A DNA stretch of 64,000 bases from the NCBI GenBank assembly GCA_040765295.1, contig JAXGSB010000001.1, positions 1,054,001-1,118,000 of the forward strand, in the 5' to 3' direction. This document shows, one piece after another, positions 17,465 through 25,328 of this stretch. The stretch comes from Scatomorpha sp040765295. Lineage in GTDB: Bacteria > Bacillota > Clostridia > Oscillospirales > Oscillospiraceae. Within the stretch, counting starts at the first letter, position 1; every line of letters starts with the position of its first letter. The translations under genes were made by a program, and so were the position numbers. The notes below the pieces were generated by a model that saw nothing but the letters and a program-made list of their open reading frames with translations, did not search any database and had not been told where the DNA came from.

Positions 17465-18207
17465 TTATATTAAAGTCCTCCAGAACAATTGATAAAATGC
17501 GGAAGGCAGGCAGGCTCGCATCTCAGGCAAGAGCATTGGCAGGTGAACTTATCAGTCCCGGTATAAGAACCGAAGAAATTGACAAAGAAGTTTGTAAGTT
17601 TATAAGACAGTCGGGAGGCGAACCCACATTTCTTGGCTATGGCGGCTTTCCTAAAAGTTTATGCATTTCAGTAAACGATGAAATTATTCACGGGATTCCG
17701 GGCTCCAGAATTCTTCGAACAGGAGACATTGTAAGCATTGACGTTGGTGCCACGGTAGACGGATACATCGGAGACTGCGCAGCTACATTCGCTTGCGGAG
17801 AGATATCAAAAGAGGCAAGAAGACTGATAGATGTTACTCAAGAGAGCTTTTACAGAGGAATTGAATTTGCCAGAGAAGGCTACAGGGTGTCTGATATTGG
17901 AGCCGCAATTGCCGAATATGTCGAAAGTAACGGATACTCCGTTGTGAGAGACTATGTAGGTCACGGCGTTGGTTCAAACTTACACGAAGAGCCATCGGTA
18001 CCGAATTACAGAAGCAGAGAAAACCGAGAACGGCTGCAGCGTGGAATGACACTTGCAATTGAACCGATGGTCAATGCTGGTAATTACCGAACAAAGGTCC
18101 TGAGTGACAAGTGGACAGTTGTGACGCTTGATGGCTCACTATCGGCTCATTATGAAAACTCATTGGCAATAACCGACGGAGCGGCAGAGATTCTGACTGT
18201 CTCTTAA
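17461..18207 (+). CDS. map: Type I methionine aminopeptidase
   Basis: This is a 248-residue enzyme that removes the initiator methionine from new proteins. Metal ligands of the pita-bread fold are seen: D94 (SIDVGAT), D105 (IGDCAATF), H in GHGVG, E in AIEPMV and E in YENSLAI. It is co-translated with adk through an ATGA overlap. Confidence 0.98.
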   Translation: MIILKSSRTIDKMRKAGRLASQARALAGELISPGIRTEEIDKEVCKFIRQSGGEPTFLGYGGFPKSLCISVNDEIIHGIPGSRILRTGDIVSIDVGATVDGYIGDCAATFACGEISKEARRLIDVTQESFYRGIEFAREGYRVSDIGAAIAEYVESNGYSVVRDYVGHGVGSNLHEEPSVPNYRSRENRERLQRGMTLAIEPMVNAGNYRTKVLSDKWTVVTLDGSLSAHYENSLAITDGAAEILTVS

Positions 18208-18249
18208 GAAAATAATTGTTCTTACTTAATTTGGGAGGTTTATTTAATC

Positions 18250-18468
18250 TTGGCGAAAGACGATGTAATTGAACTGGAGGGGAGAGTTGTTGAATCCCTG
18301 CCTAATACAAACTTCAGTGTAGATATAGGCAACGGACACATAATTCTTGCTCATATTTCCGGTAAACTCAGAATGAATTTTATCAGGATATTGCCCGGAG
18401 ACAAGGTCACGGTACAAATGAGCCCATATGACCTTACCAGGGGAAGAATAGTTTGGAGAAGCAAGTAA
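18250..18468 (+). CDS. infA: Translation initiation factor IF-1
   Basis: This is a 72-residue single OB-fold protein that blocks the A site during initiation. It starts at TTG with GGGAGG upstream, giving MAKDDVIELEGRVVESLPN, and has the conserved LPGDKVTVQMSPYDLTRGRI. A TTG start for an abundant factor may limit its synthesis. Confidence 0.97.
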   Translation: MAKDDVIELEGRVVESLPNTNFSVDIGNGHIILAHISGKLRMNFIRILPGDKVTVQMSPYDLTRGRIVWRSK

Positions 18469-18486
18469 GCTATCAAGGAGGAAAAA

Positions 18487-18600
18487 ATGAAAGTTAGACC
18501 TTCAGTAAAGCCCATGTGTGAAAAATGCAAGGTAATTAAGCGTTATGGCAGGGTTATGGTAATCTGCGATAACCCGAAGCATAAGCAGCGCCAGGGCTAA
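18487..18600 (+). CDS. rpmJ: 50S ribosomal protein L36
   Basis: This is a 37-residue L36 (MKVRPSVKPMCEKCKVIKR...), with the zinc ligands C11, C14, C27 and H32 (CEKC ... CDNPKH). The position between infA and rpsM is canonical, and AAGGAGG lies upstream. The gene is very short but unmistakable. Confidence 0.96.
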   Translation: MKVRPSVKPMCEKCKVIKRYGRVMVICDNPKHKQRQG

Positions 18601-18712
18601 TTAAAAAATGAATAACCGTCATTTGATTCAGGCTCCCTCCGGCGGGATTAAGCTAAAGTCTAATGATTATAATGACGGAAAATATTGCACATTGAAAGGA
18701 TGATTGCACAGT
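18601..18712 (+). promoter_or_regulatory. Structured leader upstream of rpsM (alpha-operon position)
   Basis: The 112-nt gap contains CCGTCATT (18616-18623), which can pair with AATGACGG (18671-18678), enclosing a GC-rich CCCTCCGGCGGG mini-hairpin. In E. coli the equivalent place holds the S4-binding pseudoknot that controls the alpha operon. S4 control here is inference from location and foldability. Confidence 0.5.
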
Positions 18713-19081
18713 ATGGCACGTATAGCCGGCGTGGACCTGCCAAAGGACAAGAGAATTGAAATAGGCTTGACCTATGTCTATGGTATTGGCAGAACAAGCG
18801 CATTGAAAATTTTGGAAAAAAGCGGAGTTGATCCGTCCAAGAGAGTGAAGGATCTCACAGACGAAGAGGAAGTCAGGATTCGTGAAGTCATAGATCACGA
18901 ATATATTGTTGAGGGTGATCGCAGAAGGATAGCTGCACTCGATATCAAGAGACTCTCAGAGATAGGCTCATATCGTGGGCTTCGTCATAGAAGAGGTTTG
19001 CCTGTACGCGGACAGCGCAGCAAGACTAATGCTCGCACACGCAAGGGACCCAAGCGCACGATAGCTAATAAGAAGAAGTGA
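18713..19081 (+). CDS. rpsM: 30S ribosomal protein S13
   Basis: This is a 122-residue S13, touching P-site tRNA and bridging to L5. It starts MARIAGVDLPKDKRIEIGL and ends with a basic tail containing GQRSKTNARTRKGPKRT. The ATG at 18713 is chosen by family N-terminus; the AAAGGA site is 12 nt away. An in-frame TTG at 18704 would add three residues. Confidence 0.96.
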   Translation: MARIAGVDLPKDKRIEIGLTYVYGIGRTSALKILEKSGVDPSKRVKDLTDEEEVRIREVIDHEYIVEGDRRRIAALDIKRLSEIGSYRGLRHRRGLPVRGQRSKTNARTRKGPKRTIANKKK

Positions 19082-19091
19082 GGGTAGTGTG

Positions 19092-19487
19092 ATGGCAAAT
19101 CCTAGAAGAAGAACTCGCACAAGACGCAAGGAGCGTAAAAATATTGAGAGAGGTCAGGTTCACATCAGCTCCTCTTTCAACAATACAATGGTTACAATTA
19201 CCGACATGAACGGCAATGCAATTTCGTGGGCATCTTCCGGCGGACTCGGATTTAGAGGAAGCAAGAAAAGCACCCCCTATGCTTCACAAACAGCTTCGGA
19301 AACAGCGGCAAAAGCGGCAATGGAGCACGGCCTCAAGACTGTTGAAGTTTATGTAAGAGGTCCCGGGTCGGGACGTGAAGCTGCCATTCGCGCACTTCAG
19401 ACAGCCGGTTTAGAAGTAACCATGATTAAAGATGTAACACCTATACCGCATAACGGCTGCCGTCCTCCTAAGAGGCGCAGAGTCTAG
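19092..19487 (+). CDS. rpsK: 30S ribosomal protein S11
   Basis: This is a 131-residue S11 on the 30S platform. Standard segments are GQVHISSSFNNTMVTITD, the central GFRGSKKSTPYASQ and the C-terminal PIPHNGCRPPKRRRV. The ATG at 19092 is preferred to the adjacent GTG. Confidence 0.98.
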   Translation: MANPRRRTRTRRKERKNIERGQVHISSSFNNTMVTITDMNGNAISWASSGGLGFRGSKKSTPYASQTASETAAKAAMEHGLKTVEVYVRGPGSGREAAIRALQTAGLEVTMIKDVTPIPHNGCRPPKRRRV

Positions 19488-19505
19488 GAAAGGGAGGTTA
19501 GATAG

Positions 19506-20138
19506 ATGGCAAGATATACAGGGGCAGTTTGTCGCCAGTGTCGCAGGGAAGGTCAAAAACTATTTCTGAAAGGTGATAAATGCTACACACCTAAGTGCGC
19601 AATGGAGAAAGACTCCAGAGTGGCACCTCCCGGACAGCACGGACGAGGCAGAGGAAAAACCTCTGAGTACGGACTCCAGCTTCGTGAAAAACAGAAGACT
19701 CGCCGTTACTACGGTATATTTGAAAGACAGTTCCGCAACTATTTCGAAATGGCAGAGCGCCGTCAAGGACCTACAGGCGAAAACCTGCTTGCAATCTGTG
19801 AGAGCAGACTGGACAATATAGTCTACAGGCTTGGTTTTGCTATGAGTCGTCCCGAAGCGCGTCAACTCGTAAACCACGGACATTTTTTAGTTAACGGCAG
19901 AAAGGTCAACATACCCAGCTTCCTTGCTAAGCCCGGTATGGTAATTACACTCAGAGACAAGAGCCGCCAGCTGGAAAGAATCAAAGCCAATGTTGAGGCA
20001 AATTCTTTCAGGCAGCCGCCCAAGTGGCTTGAGTATGATCCTTCAAACTTCATTGCGAAGGTCGTTTCTACTCCCCAGAGAGAGGATATTGATTTGCCTG
20101 TTGAGGAAACTCTAATCGTTGAGCTGTACTCCAAGTAA
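19506..20138 (+). CDS. rpsD: 30S ribosomal protein S4, zinc-type
   Basis: This is a 210-residue S4, a primary assembly protein. The N-terminus keeps four cysteines (CRQCRRE ... CYTPKCAME), the C+ zinc form. The S4 RNA-binding domain has SRPEARQLVNHGHFLVNGRKV. S4 is the classical repressor of the alpha operon and in Bacillus of its own gene; the folded gap before rpsM could be its target. Confidence 0.98.
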   Translation: MARYTGAVCRQCRREGQKLFLKGDKCYTPKCAMEKDSRVAPPGQHGRGRGKTSEYGLQLREKQKTRRYYGIFERQFRNYFEMAERRQGPTGENLLAICESRLDNIVYRLGFAMSRPEARQLVNHGHFLVNGRKVNIPSFLAKPGMVITLRDKSRQLERIKANVEANSFRQPPKWLEYDPSNFIAKVVSTPQREDIDLPVEETLIVELYSK

Positions 20139-20207
20139 TCGGGATACCCTCATTAAGCAATCAATAGTTAAGCGTTTTACGCATGAATATAATAGGAGGG
20201 TTAACTC

Positions 20208-21182
20208 ATGATGGAACCTAAATTTGATAAGCCGACCATCGAATGTGTGGAGACCCCTGCCGATGAATCTTATGGCAAGTACATAATAAGCCCTCTTGAG
20301 AGAGGCTATGGAACAACCTTGGGCAATTCTCTGCGCCGAGTACTCCTCTCATCACTCCCGGGCACAGCTGTTACTGCTATAAAGATTTCCGGAATACAGC
20401 ACGAGTTTTCGACAATACCCGGTGTCAGAGAAGATGTGACCGAGATTGTCTTGAATCTGAAGGGACTCATTGCAAAACTCTACTGTGAAGAAGAGAAAAA
20501 GCTTTATCTCGAGGGCAATGATGAGTGTGTGCTGACTGCAGGCGATATAAAAGCCGATGCTGAAGTTGAGATATTAAATCCCGACTTACACATAGCAACG
20601 CTGGGGCCCGGAGCATCTCTTTCAATGGAAATCACAATTAATCACGGATCAGGCTATGTTTCCGCAGAGAGAAATAAAGAAGAGAAGAACAAAACTGATT
20701 CCAAGTATGAGATAGGTACTATTCCTATGGATTCTATTTTCTCGCCGGTACTTAAAGTAAACTACACGGTTGAGAATACCCGTGTGGGCAACAGAACAGA
20801 CTTTGACAAACTCACACTTGAAATTTGGACGGATAAAACAATACTTCCTCGCGAATCGCTGTCTCTTGCATCCAAAATTCTAGTTGACCATTTCAGCCTT
20901 TTCCTTGAAATGACGGATGCTGCAGTTGACGAATCTACAATAGTGGAGCTTGAGGAGCAGGAAGGCAACAAAATTTTAGAAATGACAATAGAAGAGCTCG
21001 ATTTATCTGTGAGAAGCTTCAATTGCCTGAAGCGCGCTAAGATTAACACTGTTGAGGAGCTCACAAATACCACACCAAGTGAAATGATGAAGGTTAGAAA
21101 CCTCGGCCGAAAGTCTCTTGAAGAAGTTCAACGCAAGTTGGAAAGTCTTGGAGTCTCCCTGGCAAAGGAAGATAATCAATAA
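20208..21182 (+). CDS. rpoA: RNA polymerase alpha subunit
   Basis: This is a 324-residue alpha subunit, the scaffold of RNA polymerase assembly. The N-terminal domain has the dimerisation segment ERGYGTTLGNSLRRVLLSSLPG. The C-terminal domain, which binds UP elements and activators, has LSVRSFNCLKRAKINTVEEL and RNLGRKSLEEV. Two consecutive ATGs follow AGGAGGG; either may serve. Confidence 0.98.
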   Translation: MMEPKFDKPTIECVETPADESYGKYIISPLERGYGTTLGNSLRRVLLSSLPGTAVTAIKISGIQHEFSTIPGVREDVTEIVLNLKGLIAKLYCEEEKKLYLEGNDECVLTAGDIKADAEVEILNPDLHIATLGPGASLSMEITINHGSGYVSAERNKEEKNKTDSKYEIGTIPMDSIFSPVLKVNYTVENTRVGNRTDFDKLTLEIWTDKTILPRESLSLASKILVDHFSLFLEMTDAAVDESTIVELEEQEGNKILEMTIEELDLSVRSFNCLKRAKINTVEELTNTTPSEMMKVRNLGRKSLEEVQRKLESLGVSLAKEDNQ

Positions 21183-21213
21183 GAGAGCATCAGGCTTAGT
21201 AGGAGGATAGACA

Positions 21214-21555
21214 ATGTTTGGAAAGAGAAAACTCGGCAAAACAAGCGCTCAAAGAAAAGCTATGCTGCGTCAGCAGGTAACAGACTTCCTTAGGGATGGA
21301 AAGCTTGAGACAACATATACACGTGCAAAGGAAGTTCAGCCCATAGCCGAGAAAATGATCGGTCTCGCAAAAAAAGGCGGATTGGCAAACTATAGGAATG
21401 CACTCTCATTCATTACCGATGAGGATGTAGCTAAAATGCTATTTGATGAGACTTCAAAAAAATATGCCGAGCGCAACGGCGGATATACGCGCGTAACCAG
21501 AATAGGTGTTCGTCGCGGCGATGCGGCTGAAATGGCTGTAATTGAGCTGGTTTAA
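21214..21555 (+). CDS. rplQ: 50S ribosomal protein L17
   Basis: This is a 113-residue L17, the last gene of the operon. It has KRKLGKTSAQRKAMLRQ and the C-terminal GGYTRVTRIGVRRGDAAEMAVIEL. In many Firmicutes ecfA genes, truA, rplM and rpsI follow; here a strong terminator ends the unit at once. Confidence 0.97.
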   Translation: MFGKRKLGKTSAQRKAMLRQQVTDFLRDGKLETTYTRAKEVQPIAEKMIGLAKKGGLANYRNALSFITDEDVAKMLFDETSKKYAERNGGYTRVTRIGVRRGDAAEMAVIELV

Positions 21556-21566
21556 TTCAATTTAGA

Positions 21567-21609
21567 AAATAAAAATGACTCTGTTTTATTGACAGGGTCA
21601 TTTTTATTT
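21567..21609 (+). terminator. Strong terminator of the ribosomal operon
   Basis: Arms at 21567-21584 and 21592-21609 form an 18-bp stem with a single G-T wobble around a 7-nt loop. The AT-rich base provides A and T tracts on both strands, so it can act in either direction. Confidence 0.92.
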
Positions 21610-21639
21610 CATGTCCGTATCATTGAAAAGGGAATAAAA

Positions 21640-21664
21640 AGCAGCACAGTTTAACTGTGCTGCT
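21640..21664 (-). terminator. Terminator of the minus-strand flavoenzyme gene
   Basis: AGCAGCACAGTT (21640-21651) is mirrored by AACTGTGCTGCT (21653-21664). Read on the minus strand, the 12-bp stem is followed by TTTTTATT. Together with the previous terminator it isolates two convergent units. Confidence 0.88.
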
Positions 21665-21689
21665 GGAAGTTTTCTTATGATAGCAAATA

Positions 21690-23765
21690 CTAAATCTTCA
21701 TGCAAACATCCCATGCACGCCAAATAACGGTTCTGAGGTTGCCTACGGCAACACAGTCACCGACGAGGTGCACTTTGCGGGAGGCTTTTGCAACAGGGTT
21801 GGGAACAAAGCCAACGCCGTTAACAGCATCATCATACTCAAGCTCAAAGGTCTCACCGGTTTTTCTGTTCTTAACAGTGGCGACACCATTCTTAAGGGAG
21901 GTGACCGTGGATTCAAGATAAACAGGAACCTGATGATATTCCATAGCATCCCTGAGATAAGATGTGTTGCAAAGGCTGGTTGCATCGTCGGCAATAAGAT
22001 CAGACTTGAACTCAACTATAATGGGGTGCTTACCGGCACGAACGTAGTCGTAGGCTGCCTCGCAGGATGACTGGCCGCCGCCGATAAAGAGAACTTTATC
22101 TCCAACTTCCTTCTGGTCTCTGAGGATATCCGTGAAGGTGAGAGTCGTTTCAAAGCCGGGTATAGTGGGCATTGTTCTCGGGACAGAACCTGTAGCAACG
22201 ATTACTTCATCAAAATCACCGAGGACACCTATATCGTTAACCTCAGTATTAAGTTTAACTGGAATACCGGCTTCCTTAATTTCACGTCTGTACCAATTGA
22301 GCAGTTCCTTGTCGTTCTCCTTGAATGTCATTGAGGAAGCGGTAATGAACATACCTCCGAGCTCGCTGTCTTTTTCAAAGATAGTGGGCTTGTGTCCGCG
22401 CTTTGTAAGCACAAGTGCGCATTCCATACCACCGATACCGCCGCCGATGATGGCAACCTTTTTGGGTTTGCGTGTGGGAACAATCTTGTATTTATGGCTC
22501 TGCATTGTTGTGGGATTCAGAGCGCAGCGCGCAAGGTGCAGCGAGTCGTCGAGCTTCTGCAGGTTGGGTGTGCCCTTAAATTTAGCAAAGTTGAAGCAGC
22601 CGTTGTGGCAGCGTATACAAGGTTTAATCTCATCTCTGCGGCCGGTTCTGAGCTTCGTAACCCACTCATGGTCAACGAGGTTCTGACGAGCTATGGCAAC
22701 AGCATCAATAGTGCCGTTCTTGATTTCCTCGGCAGCAACTTCATATGTCATACGTCCGGCAGGAACACAGGGCTTATCTGTGAATTTTCTTATGTGCTTT
22801 ACATACTCGAGGTTGCAGTTATCAGGCATATACTGAGGGGGATGTGCCCAATACCAAGCATCGTATGTACCGTTGTCGCAGTTAAACATATCGTAGCCTG
22901 CGTCGGAGAGATACTTGATGGCTCTCTCGGATTCTTCCATATCGCGTCCGAATTCAACAAAGTCTTTTTCATAAGGCAATGCGCCCTTGCCCCATTCTTT
23001 GGTCTTCGAAACAACCGAGTAGCGAAGAGATACAGGGAAGTCTTCACCGGCATCACGCTTAATCGCCTGAACTATTTCGACGGGGAAACGGAACCTGTTT
23101 TCAAAAGAACCGCCATACTGGTCAGTGCGGAAGTTCCAGTTCTTCATTGTAAACTGGTCAAGGACATAACCTTCGTGGACGGCGTGAATTTCAACACCGT
23201 CAACACCGGCCTCACGAAGCTTCTTTGCTGTTTTACCAAAGGCTTCGACCATGTCCTGAATTTCCTCAACAGTGAACGGACGAGAGATAACATCCTCGGC
23301 CCAGCGGTTAGGAACCTCAGATGCTGATGCGCAGCAGTACTGGACGTCAACTATAGGGCTTGCAATCTTGTTGAGAAAATCGTTTTTTGCAATAATTGTC
23401 ATCCATCCGTTAATAGCCATGGATCGACCCATGCCGGCTGCTAGTTGAACAAAGAGCTTGGCGCCGGTCTTGTGGAATTCAACCATGTAATCCTTGAGCT
23501 TCCTAAACATTCTTTCATTCTGATAAAGCCACTTTCTGCCGGGAATACCGAGCTGGTCACGGACGCACTGCATACCCGGAAGAATCAGACCGACACCGTC
23601 TTGAGCCCTGTTCAAGAGAAACTTTGCAGCCTCTCTATCAAAGTGGTTAGGCTCGAGCCAACCAAAGAGAGATGTTCCTCCCATTGAACATTGAACCAGA
23701 CGGTTCTTGATTTCTACATTTCCGATTTTCCAAGGGGTAAATAGAGGTGCATACTTTTCATCCAT
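21690..23765 (-). CDS. NADH:flavin oxidoreductase, BaiCD/2-enoate reductase type (FMN, 4Fe-4S, FAD)
   Basis: This is a 691-residue multidomain old-yellow-enzyme. The N-terminal TIM barrel binds FMN (HAVHEGYVLDQF, FRTDQYGGSFENRFRF). A cysteine cluster (C383, C386, C390, C414) should hold 4Fe-4S. The C-terminal half has two dinucleotide folds (AIIGGGIGGMECALVL and LFIGGGQSSCEAAYDY) for FAD and NAD(P)H. Relatives reduce C=C bonds in 2-enoates, dienoyl-CoAs and bile-acid intermediates in anaerobes. The gap to the fourth cysteine is 23 residues, longer than the 11 in E. coli FadH. It stands alone with its own terminator; its substrate is unknown. GGAAGGAA precedes the start. Confidence 0.9.
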   Translation of the reverse strand: MDEKYAPLFTPWKIGNVEIKNRLVQCSMGGTSLFGWLEPNHFDREAAKFLLNRAQDGVGLILPGMQCVRDQLGIPGRKWLYQNERMFRKLKDYMVEFHKTGAKLFVQLAAGMGRSMAINGWMTIIAKNDFLNKIASPIVDVQYCCASASEVPNRWAEDVISRPFTVEEIQDMVEAFGKTAKKLREAGVDGVEIHAVHEGYVLDQFTMKNWNFRTDQYGGSFENRFRFPVEIVQAIKRDAGEDFPVSLRYSVVSKTKEWGKGALPYEKDFVEFGRDMEESERAIKYLSDAGYDMFNCDNGTYDAWYWAHPPQYMPDNCNLEYVKHIRKFTDKPCVPAGRMTYEVAAEEIKNGTIDAVAIARQNLVDHEWVTKLRTGRRDEIKPCIRCHNGCFNFAKFKGTPNLQKLDDSLHLARCALNPTTMQSHKYKIVPTRKPKKVAIIGGGIGGMECALVLTKRGHKPTIFEKDSELGGMFITASSMTFKENDKELLNWYRREIKEAGIPVKLNTEVNDIGVLGDFDEVIVATGSVPRTMPTIPGFETTLTFTDILRDQKEVGDKVLFIGGGQSSCEAAYDYVRAGKHPIIVEFKSDLIADDATSLCNTSYLRDAMEYHQVPVYLESTVTSLKNGVATVKNRKTGETFELEYDDAVNGVGFVPNPVAKASRKVHLVGDCVAVGNLRTVIWRAWDVCMKI

Positions 23766-23912
23766 GTAATTAATTCCTTCCTTTTTATATTTTTACGTTG
23801 TTGATGCGACAACTGACGCACAAAATACCAACGTTTTTACAAATTAAATCATTGCCGGCCATCATATTTTAGGCGAAAATCCCGGACAATTCTGTAAGTA
23901 CAGAGGTATAAA

Positions 23913-23940
23913 CAATGTTTTACATTGAAGTCGATGTAAA
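23913..23940. promoter_or_regulatory. Overlapping inverted repeats upstream of the flavoenzyme gene
   Basis: CAATGT-TTT-ACATTG (23913-23927) overlaps TTTACAT-8 bp-ATGTAAA (23919-23940). Both are perfect. They lie about 150 bp upstream of the flavoenzyme start, where a regulator could bind. No regulator gene is adjacent. Confidence 0.45.
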
Positions 23941-24766
23941 TATACCATATAAAAATAAATAAATCAACAGAAAAAGACCCTGAAAATCAATTAAATAACG
24001 ATCTTTTCAATAAAATATTTAAGAAAATTATCCAAATAATCTAAATCAGAATTCTTACTGAATATTTAAAGGCCAAAAACTGATTAATCAGACTTGATAA
24101 TTAAAAAGAAGTTTTCGCAATCTATCAAGATTTCAGCTTAAAGAATCCGCCTTTTGATATAATTAATAAAAATATATTCTCATACAAGTTTATAATTTTA
24201 GTTATTTGTAATGCTTAAAAAAAGAAATTTGTTTGCAAATGCTGCTATAACTTATTGAATTTTAAAGTAAAAATATTCCATGAACGTCGAGCTTTAAAAA
24301 AGTAAAGAGGAAGCAGGCCGCATATTGTGTAATACATATTTTAATTTAAGCAAACGAGTGGCCATAAAGCCGAATTTGTAAATTTATATAAGAGATATTA
24401 ATAATTTGTTTGCTTGACTAATCAGTTGGCAGAATTTGTCCTTTAATAAAAACTAAGCGGATTTTAGAAACAATATATCAGAGGACCAGAGCATGGGGAT
24501 GTAGATGCGTCTGATTAATTAATGCAGTATAGGCGCAGAAATAAGACGCGAAATTAGCAGAGAGGAAAAGCGGAGAATTAATTTTAAAAACTGGTTTAAA
24601 TGAGCTTAGAAATTATTATAATCATAGTTGTTTTAACAGGGTGAATTTGAAGAAAGACATTTAGTAAATTAATGTGATTGAATCTTAGATATAAAAACTT
24701 TAAACTTATAGAACGTTCTCAGAATGACTGTTTATTTATGCTTAAATCGGACAGGTATTTTTATAC
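23941..24766. other. Gene-free AT-rich interval
   Basis: About 0.8 kb without a credible coding frame, RNA gene or long repeat on either strand. It is strongly AT-rich, with short homopolymer runs. It may be decayed coding DNA or spacer; I see no recognisable remnant. Confidence 0.6.
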
Positions 24767-24795
24767 TTGACAAAAAAAGATATGAATGCTATTAT
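24767..24795 (+). promoter_or_regulatory. Promoter of the tRNA operon
   Basis: TTGACA (24767-24772) and TATTAT (24790-24795) with a 17-bp spacer, hexamers identical to the S10-operon promoter. Transcription would start near 24802, some 50 nt before tRNA-Arg. Confidence 0.87.
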
Positions 24796-24854
24796 TACTG
24801 GGCCTGTTTGAAGGAAGCATATATGGCAAATGCCATCTTGCTCGTCCTGGATGT

Positions 24855-24931
24855 GCGCCAGTAGCTCAGGTGGATAGAGCAACTGCCTTCTAAGCAGTAG
24901 GTCGGGGGTTCGAGTCCCTCCTGGCGTGCCA
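24855..24931 (+). tRNA. tRNA-Arg (anticodon TCT)
   Basis: Cloverleaf: acceptor GCGCCAG/CTGGCGT, anticodon stem ACTGC/GCAGT with loop CTTCTAA (anticodon TCT, reading AGA/AGG), and T-arm GGGGTTCGAGTCCC. The CCA end is encoded (24929-24931). Confidence 0.95.
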
Positions 24932-24940
24932 AAATAACAC

Positions 24941-25018
24941 GGTGGGTATAGCTCAGCTGGTTAGAGCATCGGATTGTGGTTCCGAGGGTCGAGGGTTCGA
25001 ATCCCTTTACCCACCCCA
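24941..25018 (+). tRNA. tRNA-His (anticodon GTG)
   Basis: An eight-base-pair acceptor includes the extra G-1 (24941) pairing with C73, the identity mark of tRNA-His. The anticodon loop is TTGTGGT and the T-arm GGGTTCGAATCCC. CCA is encoded. A GGAGGCCG/CGGCCTCC hairpin (25028-25049) lies in the spacer to the next tRNA and may be a processing site. Confidence 0.95.
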
Positions 25019-25082
25019 ACACCTGCGGGAGGCCGATAATCCGGCCTCCTTGCAGTGAAGTCCCAGACAGACAAAAATACTA

Positions 25083-25156
25083 TGGGATGTAGTGTAACGG
25101 TAACACACCAGACTTTGACTCTGATATTGTAGGTTCGAGCCCTGCCATCCCAGCCA
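25083..25156 (+). tRNA. tRNA-Gln (anticodon TTG)
   Basis: Acceptor TGGGATG/CATCCCA; anticodon stem CCAGA/TCTGA-type with loop CTTTGAC (anticodon TTG, reading CAA/CAG). A T1:A72 pair is normal for tRNA-Gln. CCA is encoded at 25154-25156. Confidence 0.94.
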
Positions 25157-25160
25157 TCTT

Positions 25161-25236
25161 GATCCAGTAGCTCAGGAGGTAGAGCACCTGCCTTTTAAGC
25201 AGGTTGTCCGGGGTTCGAATCCCCGCTGGGTCACCA
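25161..25236 (+). tRNA. tRNA-Lys (anticodon TTT)
   Basis: Acceptor GATCCAG/CTGGGTC, anticodon stem CCTGC/GCAGG with loop CTTTTAA (anticodon TTT), T-arm GGGGTTCGAATCCCC, discriminator A and encoded CCA. It is the last tRNA of the operon; the IS end begins 5 nt further on. Confidence 0.95.
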
Positions 25237-25241
25237 CATTT

Positions 25242-25295
25242 TGTCCGAAAAGCCGGAATAAAGCCGGATTTTCGGACATTTTTCTTTGTTTTTTG
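25242..25295 (+). terminator. Terminator-like hairpin just after tRNA-Lys, overlapping the IS left end
   Basis: TGTCCGAAAA (25242-25251) pairs with TTTTCGGACA (25269-25278), extended inward by CCGG pairing, followed by TTTTTCTTTGTTTTTT. It should stop the tRNA transcript and shield the insertion sequence from read-through. The left arm is also the putative IS inverted repeat. Confidence 0.75.
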
Positions 25296-25328
25296 TACTT
25301 TTTTTGAAAAATATGAAGCAGCCGTTCA

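Noticed and set aside
22392..23327. 311-codon open frame on the plus strand
   Set aside because: It is the antisense of the flavoenzyme gene, with no ribosome site and no recognisable protein features. The minus-strand frame carries all family motifs.
24795..25022. 75-codon minus-strand frame over the tRNA cluster
   Set aside because: The peptide (GFEPSTLGT, QEGLEPPTYCLEGS) is the known artefact of translating antisense tRNA genes.
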